A DNA stretch of 64,000 nucleotides from Mycobacteroides chelonae CCUG 47445. GTDB taxonomy: Bacteria > Actinomycetota > Actinomycetes > Mycobacteriales > Mycobacteriaceae. The number at the start of each line of letters is the position of its first letter. The first letter of the stretch is position 1. Of the stretch, positions 9,481 to 19,930 are shown piece by piece. The stretch is from NCBI RefSeq assembly GCF_001632805.1, contig NZ_CP007220.1, forward strand, positions 3,038,001-3,102,000, in the 5' to 3' direction. The notes below the pieces were generated by a model that was not told where the DNA came from, did not search any database, and worked only from the letters and a program-made list of their open reading frames with translations. Position numbers and translations under genes: made by a program.

Positions 9481-10010
9481 GCCGACCCGGGCGGCGGCCC
9501 GGGCGCAGAAGCATCGTCGCTGGACGTTAAGAAGAGCTGGAAGTGTGCCACGTCGTGCCAGCTACCCAGCTTGTAACCGATGCGTCGATACAGCGCCACC
9601 TGTTCGAATCCCATTGCCAGGTGTAGTTTTTCGCTCGCCAGATTAGGCACTACGACAACGGCCAGCACCGTGCGATAGCCGAGGGAGCGCAACCGCTCCA
9701 ACAGAGCCGCGTACAACTGACGACCCGCTCCGCGCTGCCGGCGCGCACCATCGACATACACGCTCACTTCGCAAGCCCACTGATAGGCCGTGCGCGACTT
9801 CCACGGCACCGCATAGGCATACCCGAGAATCTCTCCGGCGTCCTCAGCGACTAGCCAGGCATGGCGGTGAGCCGCCGTCTGGATGCGTTCGGCAAGAACG
9901 ACATCCGACGGCGGCACCTCCTCGAACGAAATAGCCGTGTCGGTGACATACGGCGCATAGATCGCTGCGCACGCGGCCGCGTCGGCGGCCGTGGCGTCAC
10001 GAATACGCAT
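9477..10010 (-). CDS. GNAT acetyltransferase, phosphinothricin-acetyltransferase-like
   Basis: A 177-residue GNAT protein. The N-terminal [22 protein letters not shown], the acetyl-CoA-binding [15 protein letters not shown] (R/Q-x-x-G-x-G/A) and the later [21 protein letters not shown] are characteristic of the phosphinothricin/methionine-sulfoximine acetyltransferase branch. The true substrate is not predictable; N-acetylation of an amino-acid-like compound is likely. It begins 6 bp after the fadE20 stop, so the two are probably co-transcribed, and its stop overlaps that of lexA (shared CTAG). Confidence 0.85.
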   Translation of the reverse strand: MRIRDATAADAAACAAIYAPYVTDTAISFEEVPPSDVVLAERIQTAAHRHAWLVAEDAGEILGYAYAVPWKSRTAYQWACEVSVYVDGARRQRGAGRQLYAALLERLRSLGYRTVLAVVVVPNLASEKLHLAMGFEQVALYRRIGYKLGSWHDVAHFQLFLTSSDDASAPGPPPGSA

Positions 10011-10016
10011 CCGCGA

Positions 10017-11171
10017 CTAGAGCGAACGCCCGATGATCTCCTTCATGATCTCGGTGGTTCCGCCATAGATCGTCTGGATACGAGAGTCCATGTAGGCACG
10101 TGCCACCGGGTATTCACGCATGAAGCCGTAACCACCGTGCAGCTGCAGGCAGCGGTCGATCAGGTGAACCTGCTTCTCGGTGCTGTACCACTTGGCCATC
10201 GCGGCCTGCTCGACGGTCAGCTCCTTCTTGTTGAGCAAGGTGATGAACTCATCGACCATGATCCGGATCACCGTGGCATCGGTCGCGAGCTCGGCGAGCA
10301 GGAAGCGGCTGTTCTGGAAGCTCTTGATCGGCTTGCCGAACGCCTTGCGCTCGGTCGTGTACTCGATGGTCGCCTCAAGCATGGTTTCCATGGCAGCCGC
10401 GGCCACGACGGCGATCGACATGCGCTCCTGCGGCAGGTTCTGCATCAGGTAAACGAAGCCCTGGCCCTCTTCACCCAGCAGGTTGGCGGCGGGCACCCGG
10501 ACATCGGTGAAGGACAGCTCAGCGGTGTCCTGCGCGTCCAGGCCCATCTTGTCGAGCTTGCGGCCGCGCTCAAAGCCCTCCATGCCGCGCTCTACGACGA
10601 TGAGGCTGAAGCCCAGCGCACCCTTCTCGGGGTCGGTCTGTGCGACCACGATCACCAGGTCGGCATTGATGCCGTTGGTGATGAAGGTCTTCGCGCCATT
10701 GAGAATGTAATGATCGCCGTCCTTGACCGCGCGGGTCTTGATGCCCTGCAGGTCACTACCGGTGCCCGGCTCGGTCATGGCGATGGCCGTGATCAGCTCA
10801 CCGGAACAGAATCCCGGGAACCAGCGGGCCTTCTGCTCGTCGTTGGCCAGATCCCTGAAGTACGGGCCCGCGACATCGTTGTGCAGGGTGAAGCCGATAC
10901 CCGACTGACGGGCCTTGGTGATCTCTTCACCGATGATGGCGTTGTAGCGGAAATCCACGAGTCCGCCGCCGCCGAACTCCTCGGGCATGTCAGTGCCCAA
11001 AAAGCCCTGCTTGCCGGCCTCGACCCACAGCGAGCGGTCGACGATCTTGTTCTCGTCCCACTCCTCCCGGTAAGGCTCTGCATGCCGTTCCAGGAAGGTC
11101 TTGAACGACTCGCGGAACAGTTCGTGCTCGGGTTCGAAGATGGTGCGTTTGAACTTAACGGCGCCGGCCAT
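10017..11171 (-). CDS. fadE20: Acyl-CoA dehydrogenase (FadE20-like)
   Basis: A 384-residue FAD-dependent acyl-CoA dehydrogenase for beta-oxidation. The family signatures IAMTEPGTGSDL and QLHGGYGFMREYPVAR are present, and the middle beta-domain and C-terminal helical bundle are full length. The start is the ATG at 11171, with AAGG about 7 bases upstream; a GTG two codons earlier is too close to that ribosome site. It matches Rv2724c by position between the lexA region and hflX. A 24-bp palindrome lies in the divergent promoter region with bisC, suggesting TetR-type control. Confidence 0.9.
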   Translation of the reverse strand: MAGAVKFKRTIFEPEHELFRESFKTFLERHAEPYREEWDENKIVDRSLWVEAGKQGFLGTDMPEEFGGGGLVDFRYNAIIGEEITKARQSGIGFTLHNDVAGPYFRDLANDEQKARWFPGFCSGELITAIAMTEPGTGSDLQGIKTRAVKDGDHYILNGAKTFITNGINADLVIVVAQTDPEKGALGFSLIVVERGMEGFERGRKLDKMGLDAQDTAELSFTDVRVPAANLLGEEGQGFVYLMQNLPQERMSIAVVAAAAMETMLEATIEYTTERKAFGKPIKSFQNSRFLLAELATDATVIRIMVDEFITLLNKKELTVEQAAMAKWYSTEKQVHLIDRCLQLHGGYGFMREYPVARAYMDSRIQTIYGGTTEIMKEIIGRSL

Positions 11172-11212
11172 GATCACCTTCCGGTTTGGATTTACGTACT
11201 TGGCAGAATGTA

Positions 11213-11236
11213 TACCAACCCACTGGTCGGTTGGTA
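11213..11236. promoter_or_regulatory. 24-bp palindromic operator between fadE20 and bisC
   Basis: Arms TACCAACC (11213-11220) and GGTTGGTA (11229-11236) are perfect, and 10 of 12 base pairs of the whole 24-bp site match. Size and symmetry suit a TetR-family dimer. It lies 41 bp before the fadE20 ATG and 45 bp before the bisC GTG. No TetR gene is adjacent. Confidence 0.7.
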
Positions 11237-11268
11237 CTCGCCTACCCGGTTTCGACGGACAGAAAGCC

Positions 11269-11274
11269 TAGGCT
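11269..11274 (+). promoter_or_regulatory. -10 element of bisC (leaderless)
   Basis: TAGGCT, 7 bases before the GTG at 11282; supports that start. Confidence 0.5.
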
Positions 11275-11281
11275 GATTGGG

Positions 11282-13573
11282 GTGACCAGGCTGGCGCTTT
11301 CACATACCCACTGGGGTGCATTCACGCCCGAGGTCCGCGACGGCGAAGTGATCGGTGTCACACCCATCCCGACGGATCTGGACCCTTCCCCGCTGCTGCA
11401 GAACATTCCCGGTTCGATCCGCCACCAGGCCCGGGTAACCGCGCCGTCGGTGCGGCGCGGCTGGCTGCGGGACGGGCCCGGCCCCAGTACCGCCCGCGGC
11501 TCGGACGAGTACGTGGAGGTGTCCTGGGATGAGCTCACCGAACTACTGGCCGATGAGCTACGACGCATCGTCGATACCCACGGCAATGAAGCCATCTACG
11601 GCGGCTCGTACGGCTGGGCCAGCGCGGGACGATTCCATCACGCTCAGAGTCAGGTGCACCGGTTCCTGAAACTGCTCGGCGGGTACACCTTTTCGCGCCA
11701 TTCGTACAGCCTGGGCGCCACCGGCGTCATCATGCCGCACGTGGTCGGCACCCACGATGGGCTCTTCAAGAGGTCGACGTCATGGGATGTCATCGTCGAG
11801 AACACCGATCTGTTGGTGTCATTCGGCGGAATCGCCTTGAAGAACACCGGTGTCAACCATGGCGGCACCACCGCACATCCGGCACGTGCCGCCCTCGACA
11901 AGTTCCGCGCCCGCGGTGGCCGCATCGTCTCGTTCAGTCCGTTGCGCGATGACATCGACGGCGAATGCGAATGGCATGCGCCCGTTCCCGGCACCGATGT
12001 CGCGGTCATGCTCGCGCTGGCCCATGTGCTGGCCGTGGAGGGGCTCGCAGACCTGACGTTCCTGAGCACTTATTGCACCGGCTACGAGCGGTTCGAACGC
12101 TATCTGCTGGGCCTCGACGACGGTGTGCCCAAGAGCCCGGAATGGGCCGCGAGCATCAGCGATCTGGAAGCCGACGAGCTGCGGACACTGGCACGGCGCA
12201 TGGCCGCCGGACGCACCCTGGTCACGGTCAGCTGGTCGCTACAGCGAGTACGCCACGGCGAGCAGGCGCCCTGGATGGGGCTCACCCTGGCCGCCATGCT
12301 CGGTCAGATCGGTGTTCCCGGAGGCGGTTTCGGCCACGGTTATGGATCGATGAACGAGGCCGGACTGGCCCCGATCAACTGCCCACTGCCCACCTTCCCG
12401 CAGGGGCCAAACCCGGTGACGACATTCATTCCGGTGGCAGCCATCAGCGAGCTGCTCCTGCGGCCCGGTGAGACGCTGGCCTACAACGGTCAAACGCTCA
12501 CGCTGCCGGACATCAAATGCGTCTACTGGGCAGGCGGCAACCCATTCCACCATCATCAGAACCTGCCGCGGCTGCGCCGCGGCCTGGCGCGCGTCGACAC
12601 CGTCGTGGTGCACGATCCGGTGTGGACGGCAATGGCCAAGCACGCCGATATCGTGGTGCCGTCCACCACCAGCCTGGAACGCGACGACTTCTCCGGGAGC
12701 CGCAATGACCCACTGCTGGTGGCCATGAAGGCCGCAGCGCCGCCATACGCCAACTCTCGCGACGACTACACGACGTTCTCGGCTCTGGCCGACAGGCTCG
12801 GGTTCGGCGGGCAATTCACGGAGGGACGCACCGCCGCACAGTGGCTTCGCCACCTGTACACCGAATGGGCCGGGGCCCGGGACTTCCCGGTGCCATCTTT
12901 CGATGAGTTCTGGGAGCGCGGCTACCTGCAGCTGCCCACCGATCCGGGCCTGACTCTGCTGTCCGATTTCCGGGACAACCCGGACACGCACCCGCTGCAC
13001 ACCCCGAGCGGGCGCATCGAGATCTTCTCGGAAACCATCGACGGATTCGGATACGCCGACTGCGGTGGCCACCCACAGTGGTACGAGCCCACCGAATGGC
13101 TGAACGGAGAACGCGCCCAAAGCTTCCCGCTACACCTCATCGCCAACCAGCCCCGCACGCGGCTGCACAGCCAGCTCGATTTCGGTGGCACTAGCCAACG
13201 CTCGAAGGTTCGGGGACGCGAACCCATCCGCATACACCCGACCGACGCCACCGAACGCGGTATCGCCGATGGTGACGTGGTGCGGGTGTTCAACGACCGG
13301 GGCACCTGCCTGGCGGGCGCTGTTCTCGACGAGGGCTTGCGGCGCCACGTGGTGCAGCTGTCCACCGGGGCATGGTTCGATCCGATCGATCCGGCCGACC
13401 CCGATTCGCCCTGCGCACACGGGAACCCGAACGTACTCACCGACGACGCAGGCACCTCGTCGCTGGCTCAGGGCTGCACCGGTCAGCACGTGCTCGTGCA
13501 GATCGAACGGTTCGAGGGCACACCGCCGCCCGTGCGTGCGTACATCCCGCCGCGTCTTGTCGAGCGCGACTAG
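11282..13573 (+). CDS. bisC: Molybdopterin oxidoreductase, biotin-sulfoxide/TMAO reductase type
   Basis: A 763-residue bis-MGD molybdoenzyme of the DMSO-reductase family, similar to BisC/TorA. The first 60 residues lack a [4Fe-4S] cysteine motif and a Tat signal, as for cytosolic BisC. The probable serine ligand to molybdenum is Ser143 in the SYSLGA motif; cofactor-binding segments HDPVWTAMAKHADIVVPSTT and the C-terminal MGD-binding NQPRTRLHSQLD follow. Substrate could be biotin sulfoxide, methionine sulfoxide or another S/N-oxide. Start GTG chosen from the -10 TAGGCT and family length. It is inserted between fadE20 and hflX relative to M. tuberculosis. Confidence 0.85.
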   Translation: MTRLALSHTHWGAFTPEVRDGEVIGVTPIPTDLDPSPLLQNIPGSIRHQARVTAPSVRRGWLRDGPGPSTARGSDEYVEVSWDELTELLADELRRIVDTHGNEAIYGGSYGWASAGRFHHAQSQVHRFLKLLGGYTFSRHSYSLGATGVIMPHVVGTHDGLFKRSTSWDVIVENTDLLVSFGGIALKNTGVNHGGTTAHPARAALDKFRARGGRIVSFSPLRDDIDGECEWHAPVPGTDVAVMLALAHVLAVEGLADLTFLSTYCTGYERFERYLLGLDDGVPKSPEWAASISDLEADELRTLARRMAAGRTLVTVSWSLQRVRHGEQAPWMGLTLAAMLGQIGVPGGGFGHGYGSMNEAGLAPINCPLPTFPQGPNPVTTFIPVAAISELLLRPGETLAYNGQTLTLPDIKCVYWAGGNPFHHHQNLPRLRRGLARVDTVVVHDPVWTAMAKHADIVVPSTTSLERDDFSGSRNDPLLVAMKAAAPPYANSRDDYTTFSALADRLGFGGQFTEGRTAAQWLRHLYTEWAGARDFPVPSFDEFWERGYLQLPTDPGLTLLSDFRDNPDTHPLHTPSGRIEIFSETIDGFGYADCGGHPQWYEPTEWLNGERAQSFPLHLIANQPRTRLHSQLDFGGTSQRSKVRGREPIRIHPTDATERGIADGDVVRVFNDRGTCLAGAVLDEGLRRHVVQLSTGAWFDPIDPADPDSPCAHGNPNVLTDDAGTSSLAQGCTGQHVLVQIERFEGTPPPVRAYIPPRLVERD

Positions 13574-13578
13574 AACCG

Positions 13579-14979
13579 CTACTTCAGTTCCAGCAGGCTG
13601 GCGGCCAGCGCCTGCGGCACTCTCGCGATCACCCGTGTGCCGGCCGCGAGGTGCTCGGTGGATTGCACATGCCCGTCGGTATGGATCCGGGCCACCAGAT
13701 CACCACGCTCATAAGGGACCACCACGTCGACGGGCACATCTCCACGGGGCACCGTCTCGGCGAGCGCCTCGCGCAGCGTGGCAACGCCGTCGCCGGTGTG
13801 CGCCGACACGAACAGCGCCTTGGGCAGCGCACGACGCAACTGCGCCAGGGCAAGATCACTGGCCGCGTCGATCTTGTTGATCACCAACAGCTCCGGTGCC
13901 GCCGACGAATCGTGATCCGCGACGACGTCGCTGATGACCGCACGCACCGCTTCGATCTGGGCCAGCGGCGCCACGTCCGAGCCGTCCACCACATGGACAA
14001 GCAGGTCGGCGTCGGCCACCTCCTCCAGAGTGGACCGGAACGCCTCGACCAACTGGGTGGGTAGGTGCCGTACGAAACCGACGGTGTCCGTGATGACGAA
14101 TTCGCGTCCGTCGTCGAACGTTCCGCGGCGCGTTGTCGGTTCGAGTGTTGCGAACAGTGCGTCCTGGACCAGCACCCCGGCTCCGGTGATCGCATTCAGC
14201 AGGCTCGACTTACCGGCATTGGTGTAACCGACAATGGCGATCGAGGGCACATCGCTTTCGAGCCGACGGCTGCGCTTGGTGTCACGCACCTTCTTCATGT
14301 CGCGGATCTCGCGACGCAGCCTGGACATGCGCTCACGGATTCGGCGCCGATCGGTCTCGATCTTCGTCTCACCGGGGCCGCGGGTACCCACGCCGCCACC
14401 GGCACCTCCGGCGCGACCACCGGCCTGACGAGACATGGATTCACCCCAGCCGCGCAGTCGCGGCAGCATGTATTCCATCTGTGCCAAAGACACCTGCGCC
14501 TTGCCTTCGCGGCTGGTGGCGTGTTGGGCGAAGATATCCAGAATCAGCGCGGTGCGATCGATGACCTTGACCTTCACCGCTTTCTCCAGGGCCACCAGCT
14601 GCGCCGGGCTGAGCTCGCCGTCGCAGATCACGGTGTCGGCACCGGTGGCCAGTACGATCTCCCGTAGCTCTATCGCCTTGCCAGAGCCGATATACGTTGC
14701 CGGATCAGGCTTTTGGCGACGTTGAATCAGACCTTCGAGCACCTCGGATCCTGCGGTTTCGGCCAGCGCGGCGAGTTCGGCCATGCTGGCGTCGGCCTCC
14801 TGGGAGGTCCCGTCGGTCCAGACACCCACCAGCACAACCCGTTCCAGGCGCAGCTGCCGGTACTCGACCTCGGTGACGTCGGCAAGTTCGGTGGAGAGCC
14901 CCGCCACACGTTTGAGTGCCGCGCGGTCTTCGAGGGCGAGTTCGCCATCGGTGGGTGTCTGATAGGACGTCGAATTCAT
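13579..14979 (-). CDS. hflX: Ribosome-associated GTPase HflX
   Basis: A 466-residue GTPase that rescues or splits stalled ribosomes; in mycobacteria HflX is linked to macrolide and hypoxia responses. The glycine-rich basic linker (GGRAGGAGGGVGTRGPGETK) precedes the G domain: G1 VGYTNAGKSSLLNA, G3 DTVGFV, G4 NKID. The N-terminal HflX domain contains the SGKAIELREI segment. The start is uncertain: ATG 14979 gives a normal protein, while in-frame GTGs up to about 15033 would add some 18 residues without a better ribosome site. It lies downstream of dapF in the same direction. Confidence 0.93.
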   Translation of the reverse strand: MNSTSYQTPTDGELALEDRAALKRVAGLSTELADVTEVEYRQLRLERVVLVGVWTDGTSQEADASMAELAALAETAGSEVLEGLIQRRQKPDPATYIGSGKAIELREIVLATGADTVICDGELSPAQLVALEKAVKVKVIDRTALILDIFAQHATSREGKAQVSLAQMEYMLPRLRGWGESMSRQAGGRAGGAGGGVGTRGPGETKIETDRRRIRERMSRLRREIRDMKKVRDTKRSRRLESDVPSIAIVGYTNAGKSSLLNAITGAGVLVQDALFATLEPTTRRGTFDDGREFVITDTVGFVRHLPTQLVEAFRSTLEEVADADLLVHVVDGSDVAPLAQIEAVRAVISDVVADHDSSAAPELLVINKIDAASDLALAQLRRALPKALFVSAHTGDGVATLREALAETVPRGDVPVDVVVPYERGDLVARIHTDGHVQSTEHLAAGTRVIARVPQALAASLLELK

Positions 14980-15058
14980 GTCTCTGCTGTCTACTCTTCG
15001 CGCGAGTCGCTCGTCGCGCACCGATGCTCCCACCGGTGGCTCATCGATCGCATCCGAA

Positions 15059-15955
15059 TTATCCGCAGGAGCCAATGCCGCCCCACCATTCGTCGGAAAT
15101 CTCGCCGTCGGCCAACAGCATCGAAGGCCCACGCAGGAAGCTGGACTCGGCGGTGACCGTCACCCGAACCTGTCCGCCCGGGATGTTGACGACGATCTCG
15201 CCGGTCGACTGCCCGAGATGACGCAGCGCCGCATAGGCGGCCGCCACGGTTCCCGTTCCGCAGGAACGTGTCTCACCGACACCGCGCTCGTGGACCCGCA
15301 TGTGCACCGCACCGACGGCAGCGTCCGTGCCGTTCACGGGGGCCGTGAGCACCTCGATGTTCACCCCGTCGGGGAACAGGACCTCGTCAAAGCTGACCTG
15401 GGCACCCACGTCGAGCATGCGGAGATCCTCAACGGTCAGATCCGGGTCCACACACGCCAGATGCGGATTGCCCACGTCGATGGCCAGTCCGGAGAACCGC
15501 CGACCGCCAACACTTGCCTCGCCGGCGCCGAATTCCTTCACCGGCCCCATGTCGACGGTCACATCGGCCGTGAGCTGGCTCCAGGAGTTGATACGTACCG
15601 GCCGGGGCCCGGCAAGGGATGCGACCACGAACTCGTCCCGGTGTTCCAGCCCCACCGAACGCAGGTAGTGCGCGAATACCCGCACGCCGTTACCGCACAT
15701 CTCCGCGACGGAACCGTCCGCATTGCGGTAGTCCATGAACCAGTCTTCGCTGCTCACTCCGGCAGGCTTCTCCTCCAGCACCCCACCCTCGAGGGCAGCG
15801 CCCACGGTGGTCACGCGCAGCACGCCATCGGCGCCCAGGCCGCGTTGCCGATCGCATAACGCCTGGACGGCGGCCACCGTCAGATCCCGCTTGGTGTGGA
15901 TGTCGGGCAACACCACGAAGTCGTTCTGGGTGCCGTGGCCCTTGGTGAACTTCAC
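15059..15955 (-). CDS. dapF: Diaminopimelate epimerase
   Basis: A 298-residue enzyme converting LL- to meso-diaminopimelate for lysine and peptidoglycan synthesis. The first active cysteine is in [15 protein letters not shown] and the second in [16 protein letters not shown]; the N-terminal [14 protein letters not shown] is standard. The GTG at 15955 was chosen because it overlaps the miaA stop in a GTGA arrangement and gives the family N-terminus; an ATG 7 codons earlier is possible. The operon order miaA-dapF-hflX is as in M. tuberculosis. Confidence 0.96.
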   Translation of the reverse strand: MKFTKGHGTQNDFVVLPDIHTKRDLTVAAVQALCDRQRGLGADGVLRVTTVGAALEGGVLEEKPAGVSSEDWFMDYRNADGSVAEMCGNGVRVFAHYLRSVGLEHRDEFVVASLAGPRPVRINSWSQLTADVTVDMGPVKEFGAGEASVGGRRFSGLAIDVGNPHLACVDPDLTVEDLRMLDVGAQVSFDEVLFPDGVNIEVLTAPVNGTDAAVGAVHMRVHERGVGETRSCGTGTVAAAYAALRHLGQSTGEIVVNIPGGQVRVTVTAESSFLRGPSMLLADGEISDEWWGGIGSCG

Positions 15956-16881
15956 GTATTCGAGGATAGGCGCCACCGCGACTCAATTTCGCCGCAGAGT
16001 GCCGCTGCATCGCCGCCGTCGCCCGCGAGCCACATGATGCGGTGATCGCGACCGAACCACGATCGCTGACGACGCACGTAGCGCCGGGTGCCGATGAACG
16101 TCAGTTCCCGCGCCTGCGACAGATCATCGGAGCCTCCCCCGGCGTCCAAAGCCGCGATCACCTGGGCATATCCGATGGCCCGTGACGCGGTCACGCCCTC
16201 GCGCAATCCGGCGTCGAGCAGCTGCTCGACCTCGGCGACAAACCCCTGCTCGAACATCAGGTCGGTACGCCGCGCGATCCGCTCATCGAGTTTCGAGGTC
16301 TCCCAGTCCAATCCGACGATCAGGGTGTCCCAGCGCGGGGCCCCGATGGTGGGTGCCGACGCCGCGAACGGCTGCCCGGTGAGCTCGATCACCTCCAGTG
16401 CCCGCACCGTGCGGCGCCCGTCGGTGGGCAAGATGATGGCCGCCGCCGCCGGGTCGCGCACGGCGAGTTCGGCGTGCAGCGCAGCGACTCCGATCTCCGC
16501 CAGCCGCTGCTCCCAGCGGGCCCGCACCTGAGCATCGGTCGCCGGAAACGCCCAATCATCAAGCAACGCTTGGATGTACATCATCGATCCGCCGACGATC
16601 ACGGGCACATGCCCGCTCGCCAACAAAGTGTCGATGGCCGCGACGGCCTCCTGCTGATAGGTCGCGACGGTGGCGGTCTCGGTCACCTCGAGCACATCGA
16701 GCATGTGATGGGGAATGCCCCTGCGGTCGGCCGTAGGCACCTTGGCCGTGCCGATATCCATGCCGCGGTACAGCTGCATGGCGTCGGCGTTGACGATCTC
16801 GCCACCCAGTCGCTCGGCGATATCCAATGCGAGTGCCGACTTGCCTGTAGCCGTGGGGCCGATGACCGCAATGGGCCGCAT
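15952..16881 (-). CDS. miaA: tRNA dimethylallyltransferase
   Basis: A 309-residue enzyme that isopentenylates A37 of UNN-reading tRNAs, the substrate later thiomethylated by MiaB (also in this window). The P-loop [10 protein letters not shown] is at residues 8-17, [16 protein letters not shown] follows, and the C-terminal [15 protein letters not shown] carries the RNA-binding basic run. The ATG at 16881 overlaps the upstream stop by one base (TGATG); a GTG one codon earlier would overlap by four. Confidence 0.96.
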   Translation of the reverse strand: MRPIAVIGPTATGKSALALDIAERLGGEIVNADAMQLYRGMDIGTAKVPTADRRGIPHHMLDVLEVTETATVATYQQEAVAAIDTLLASGHVPVIVGGSMMYIQALLDDWAFPATDAQVRARWEQRLAEIGVAALHAELAVRDPAAAAIILPTDGRRTVRALEVIELTGQPFAASAPTIGAPRWDTLIVGLDWETSKLDERIARRTDLMFEQGFVAEVEQLLDAGLREGVTASRAIGYAQVIAALDAGGGSDDLSQARELTFIGTRRYVRRQRSWFGRDHRIMWLAGDGGDAAALCGEIESRWRLSSNT

Positions 16882-17546
16882 CACGACACCTGCCAGGTGC
16901 CCGCGAAGTACCCGACCCCGTACGGGGAGCCCTGGTAGAGACACTGAGCTTGGACCTGATCCGACCCCACCAATCCGCCAAGCACCCGGTAGGCGGAGCC
17001 CCCGGTGATGACATCCGATACGCGGTGCAACGCGGCCGTGTCCCCCTGGGTGAGCGCATCGACAAGGTCCTGCTGCGCGGCACCGGACTCGGGCCGGTAT
17101 CCCCCGGGCGCCTTGTCGGTGAGGGTGTTGGCGCCGTCGGCGATGACGAGCACACCCGGAGGCGTCGGCATCGCGCGGATCTCGTCGCGCAATGCCCGCC
17201 CGATGGCGGCGCCATCCATGCCCGAGACCAGTCGCGCCTCCACCGCAGCGGCTGGCACCTGCGCCCGCAGCCATCCGGCGATGAGCACCGGCAGTGGGAG
17301 TTGGATGGGTCCGGAGATCGTCGAAGACAGCGAAACATGCACGTCAACCCCGTATCCGGCGAATGTGCCCGATACTTCGCTGCCATACCGTCCGTCCCCT
17401 GCCCCAATAGCTATCCACCGTGTGGGCAGACTTCGCACCGCGATGATGGCGGCCTCGCGCAGCTCGGCGGTTTCCTGGGCAGCCGCTCCGCCCAGCTCAG
17501 GCACCAGCAGCGGGGTCGACGGGCAGATCGCTATCGAAAGAGCCAC
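16881..17546 (-). CDS. Rv2728c-like conserved protein, class III extradiol dioxygenase-like fold
   Basis: A 221-residue protein starting at GTG 17546, 4 bp after the transporter stop. The opening ([19 protein letters not shown]) and the later [20 protein letters not shown] resemble the LigB/MEMO-like class III extradiol dioxygenase superfamily, but the metal-binding histidines are largely missing, so catalysis is doubtful. M. tuberculosis has a same-sized gene in this position. It is sandwiched between a DMT transporter and miaA in one operon; its function is unknown. Confidence 0.75.
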   Translation of the reverse strand: MALSIAICPSTPLLVPELGGAAAQETAELREAAIIAVRSLPTRWIAIGAGDGRYGSEVSGTFAGYGVDVHVSLSSTISGPIQLPLPVLIAGWLRAQVPAAAVEARLVSGMDGAAIGRALRDEIRAMPTPPGVLVIADGANTLTDKAPGGYRPESGAAQQDLVDALTQGDTAALHRVSDVITGGSAYRVLGGLVGSDQVQAQCLYQGSPYGVGYFAGTWQVS

Positions 17547-17550
17547 GGCG

Positions 17551-18459
17551 TTAGGAAACCTTCGGGGTCGTCGGTGGCGTATTTCCGGTCGTTTCACTGA
17601 CCCGCGCCTGCAGGACCGCCTCGCTGCGCGCCAGTGCCGCCGTCGCAGCAACCATGATCACCACTGCGAACACGAGCATCATGGCGCCAAAGGTATTGGT
17701 GCGAAACGATTCACCCAGTACCAAGATGCCCAGCAACGAGGCGACCACGGGCTCGGTCACCGTCATCGTGGGTAGCGAGGCCACCAAGGTCCCGGCGTGG
17801 AAGGCGGACTGCTGGAGCGCCACCCCGGTAATGCCCACGGCCGCCAGCGCGTAGCTCTCTGGGTTGATCAACAGGCTGACGATGCCGTGGCCAAGCGAAT
17901 CGACAACACCTTTGGTGAGAACGGCCATCAGTCCCCACATGATCCCCGACGCCACCGCCAGCAGCACCGCCCGACGCGGCCCGGGCCACCGCCGAGCGCC
18001 CTCCAGACACAGCAGCGTGACGGGTCCGATGACGGCGGCAACCTGTATCCACAACTGCGGTGTGGCATGTGGCATGCCGGCCACCGGGTTGCCCACCGAC
18101 ACCACCACGGAGATGGCGCCGGCAAGCAGAATCGCGGCTCCCCACTGGTATCCGGTAACCCTGCGTTTGGCCCACCGCGACTCGATGACCAGCGCGAACA
18201 GCAACGAGGAAACCATGATCGTCTGCACCAGCACAACCGAGCCCACACCGAGCGCGGCAGCCTGCAGCCCGAAGCCCACCAGGCTGATCAGCGTGCCCAG
18301 CCACCAGGGCCAATGCCGCAATAACGTGGTGATGGGACCCAACGCGCCGATATCATCGGCGGGCACGGCGTGAGCGGTGCGCTGGTGGATGACATCGCCG
18401 AACGCGACAGCCGCGGCGGCTCCGACGGCGAGTGCCGACGCGATATCCGCCTGGGACAT
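17551..18459 (-). CDS. DMT/EamA-type membrane transporter-like protein (Rv2729c-like)
   Basis: A 302-residue integral membrane protein with about nine to ten hydrophobic segments, for example [21 protein letters not shown] and the C-terminal [21 protein letters not shown]. The two-repeat layout, each repeat ending in an ALxLGE/VLGE-like turn (GILVLGESF), fits the drug/metabolite transporter superfamily. The ATG at 18459 has an AAGGAGG ribosome site. It heads the transporter-Rv2728c-miaA-dapF-hflX run. Substrate unknown. Confidence 0.82.
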   Translation of the reverse strand: MSQADIASALAVGAAAAVAFGDVIHQRTAHAVPADDIGALGPITTLLRHWPWWLGTLISLVGFGLQAAALGVGSVVLVQTIMVSSLLFALVIESRWAKRRVTGYQWGAAILLAGAISVVVSVGNPVAGMPHATPQLWIQVAAVIGPVTLLCLEGARRWPGPRRAVLLAVASGIMWGLMAVLTKGVVDSLGHGIVSLLINPESYALAAVGITGVALQQSAFHAGTLVASLPTMTVTEPVVASLLGILVLGESFRTNTFGAMMLVFAVVIMVAATAALARSEAVLQARVSETTGNTPPTTPKVS

Positions 18460-18583
18460 CGCGGCCTCCTTGCGGAATCATCTGGCATATGTTCGCCCGT
18501 GCGGCGATGACACCTGTTTGAATGAACGGTGTAGTGAGCTTAGGGCGCCGTGTTGCGCGGCAACAATTGTAGGAAGAGGTTTC

Positions 18584-19930
18584 ATGTCCGATCAGACCCA
18601 GCCGGAACTCTCGACACAGCACGAGAGCGTTGCCCCCGCCCCCCGGCCGGGGCCGAAACCTCATCCGATGCCGCGGCGTCCCGCGGCATCGGCGCCCGCC
18701 CCTGCCGCTCACCACGGTGACCCGCACAAGTTCGGCCGCGTAGATGACGACGGCACCGTCTGGCTGATCACCTCCGCCGGCGAGCGTCAGATCGGGTCAT
18801 GGCAGGCCGGGGATGCCGACGCGGCGTACTCACATTTCGGCCGCCGATTCGAAGACCTGGAGACGGAGATCCAGCTGCTGGAACTGCGGCTCGGCTCGGG
18901 TTCCGGCGACGCACGCAAGATCAAGACCGCTGCCGAGCACTTGGCGCAGACGCTGCCCACCGCCGCTGTCCTCGGCGATGTGGACTCGCTCTCGGCACGG
19001 CTGTCGGCGCTCGTGGAGTCCGCAGACACCCAGGCCGCGGCGGCGCGCGCACAGCGCGATGAGGCGCGTTCAGCGAGCATCTCCCGCAAGGAGGAGCTTG
19101 CCGCCGAAGCCGAGGAGCTGGCGACCAACTCCACCCAGTGGAAAGCTGCCGGTGACCGGATCCGCGTCATTCTCGACGAGTGGAAGTCCATCCACGGCGT
19201 CGACCGCAAGACGGACGACGCTCTGTGGAAGCGTTACTCGACGGCACGCGAGACGTTCAACCGCAGGCGCGGCGCACACTTCGCCGAGCTCGATCGCGAA
19301 CGCGCCGGGGCACGGGAGAAGAAGGAAGACCTGTGCAAGCAGGCCGAGGCACTCTCGGATTCCACCGACTGGGGTGCCACCGCGGCCGCGTTCCGGAACC
19401 TGCTGAATGACTGGAAGGCTGCCGGTCGGGCGCCCCGGGAGACCGACGACAACCTGTGGCACCGCTTCAAGGCGGCTCAGGACAAGTTCTTCTCGGCGCG
19501 CAATGCCGAGTCCGCTTCCCGCGATGCCGAATTCGTGGCCAATGCCGACGCCAAGCGGGCGTTGCTGGTGGAGGCCGAGAAGATCGATCCGGAGACCGAC
19601 GTGGATGCTGCCCGGGCGGCGCTGCGAGCCATCGGTGACAAATGGGATGCCATCGGAAAGGTGCCGCGCGAGCAGCAGACCGATCTGGAACGGCGGCTGC
19701 GCGCGGTCGAGAAGAAGGTGCGCGAGGCCGGCGAGTCCGGCTGGGGCGACCCCGAGGCAGAAGCCCGTGCCGAGCAGTTCCGCGATCGCGCACGCCAGTT
19801 CGAGGAGCAGGCCGCCAAGGCGGAGGCTGCGGGCAAAGCCAAGGATGCCGAGAAGGCCCGTGCCAGCGCCAAGCAGTGGCAGGAATGGGCCGATGCGGCG
19901 GTGGCGGCAGTCAAGAGCCGCTCGCGCTAG
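18584..19930 (+). CDS. DUF349 coiled-coil protein (Rv2731-like)
   Basis: A 448-residue cytosolic, highly charged helical protein. After a Pro/Ala-rich N-terminal 50 residues and a short beta segment ([21 protein letters not shown]), it contains three tandem DUF349 repeats, each recognisable by the W-K-x-AG/IG and D-x-LW-x-RF/Y pattern (for example [21 protein letters not shown] and its relatives). The DUF349 family is conserved but functionally unclear. Its stop abuts the stop of the convergent membrane-protein gene with no spacer. Confidence 0.88.
   Translation: MSDQTQPELSTQHESVAPAPRPGPKPHPMPRRPAASAPAPAAHHGDPHKFGRVDDDGTVWLITSAGERQIGSWQAGDADAAYSHFGRRFEDLETEIQLLELRLGSGSGDARKIKTAAEHLAQTLPTAAVLGDVDSLSARLSALVESADTQAAAARAQRDEARSASISRKEELAAEAEELATNSTQWKAAGDRIRVILDEWKSIHGVDRKTDDALWKRYSTARETFNRRRGAHFAELDRERAGAREKKEDLCKQAEALSDSTDWGATAAAFRNLLNDWKAAGRAPRETDDNLWHRFKAAQDKFFSARNAESASRDAEFVANADAKRALLVEAEKIDPETDVDAARAALRAIGDKWDAIGKVPREQQTDLERRLRAVEKKVREAGESGWGDPEAEARAEQFRDRARQFEEQAAKAEAAGKAKDAEKARASAKQWQEWADAAVAAVKSRSR

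Noticed and set aside
9861..11276. Long open frame opposite fadE20
   Set aside because: The fadE20 frame is a clear acyl-CoA dehydrogenase; the antisense protein has no motif.
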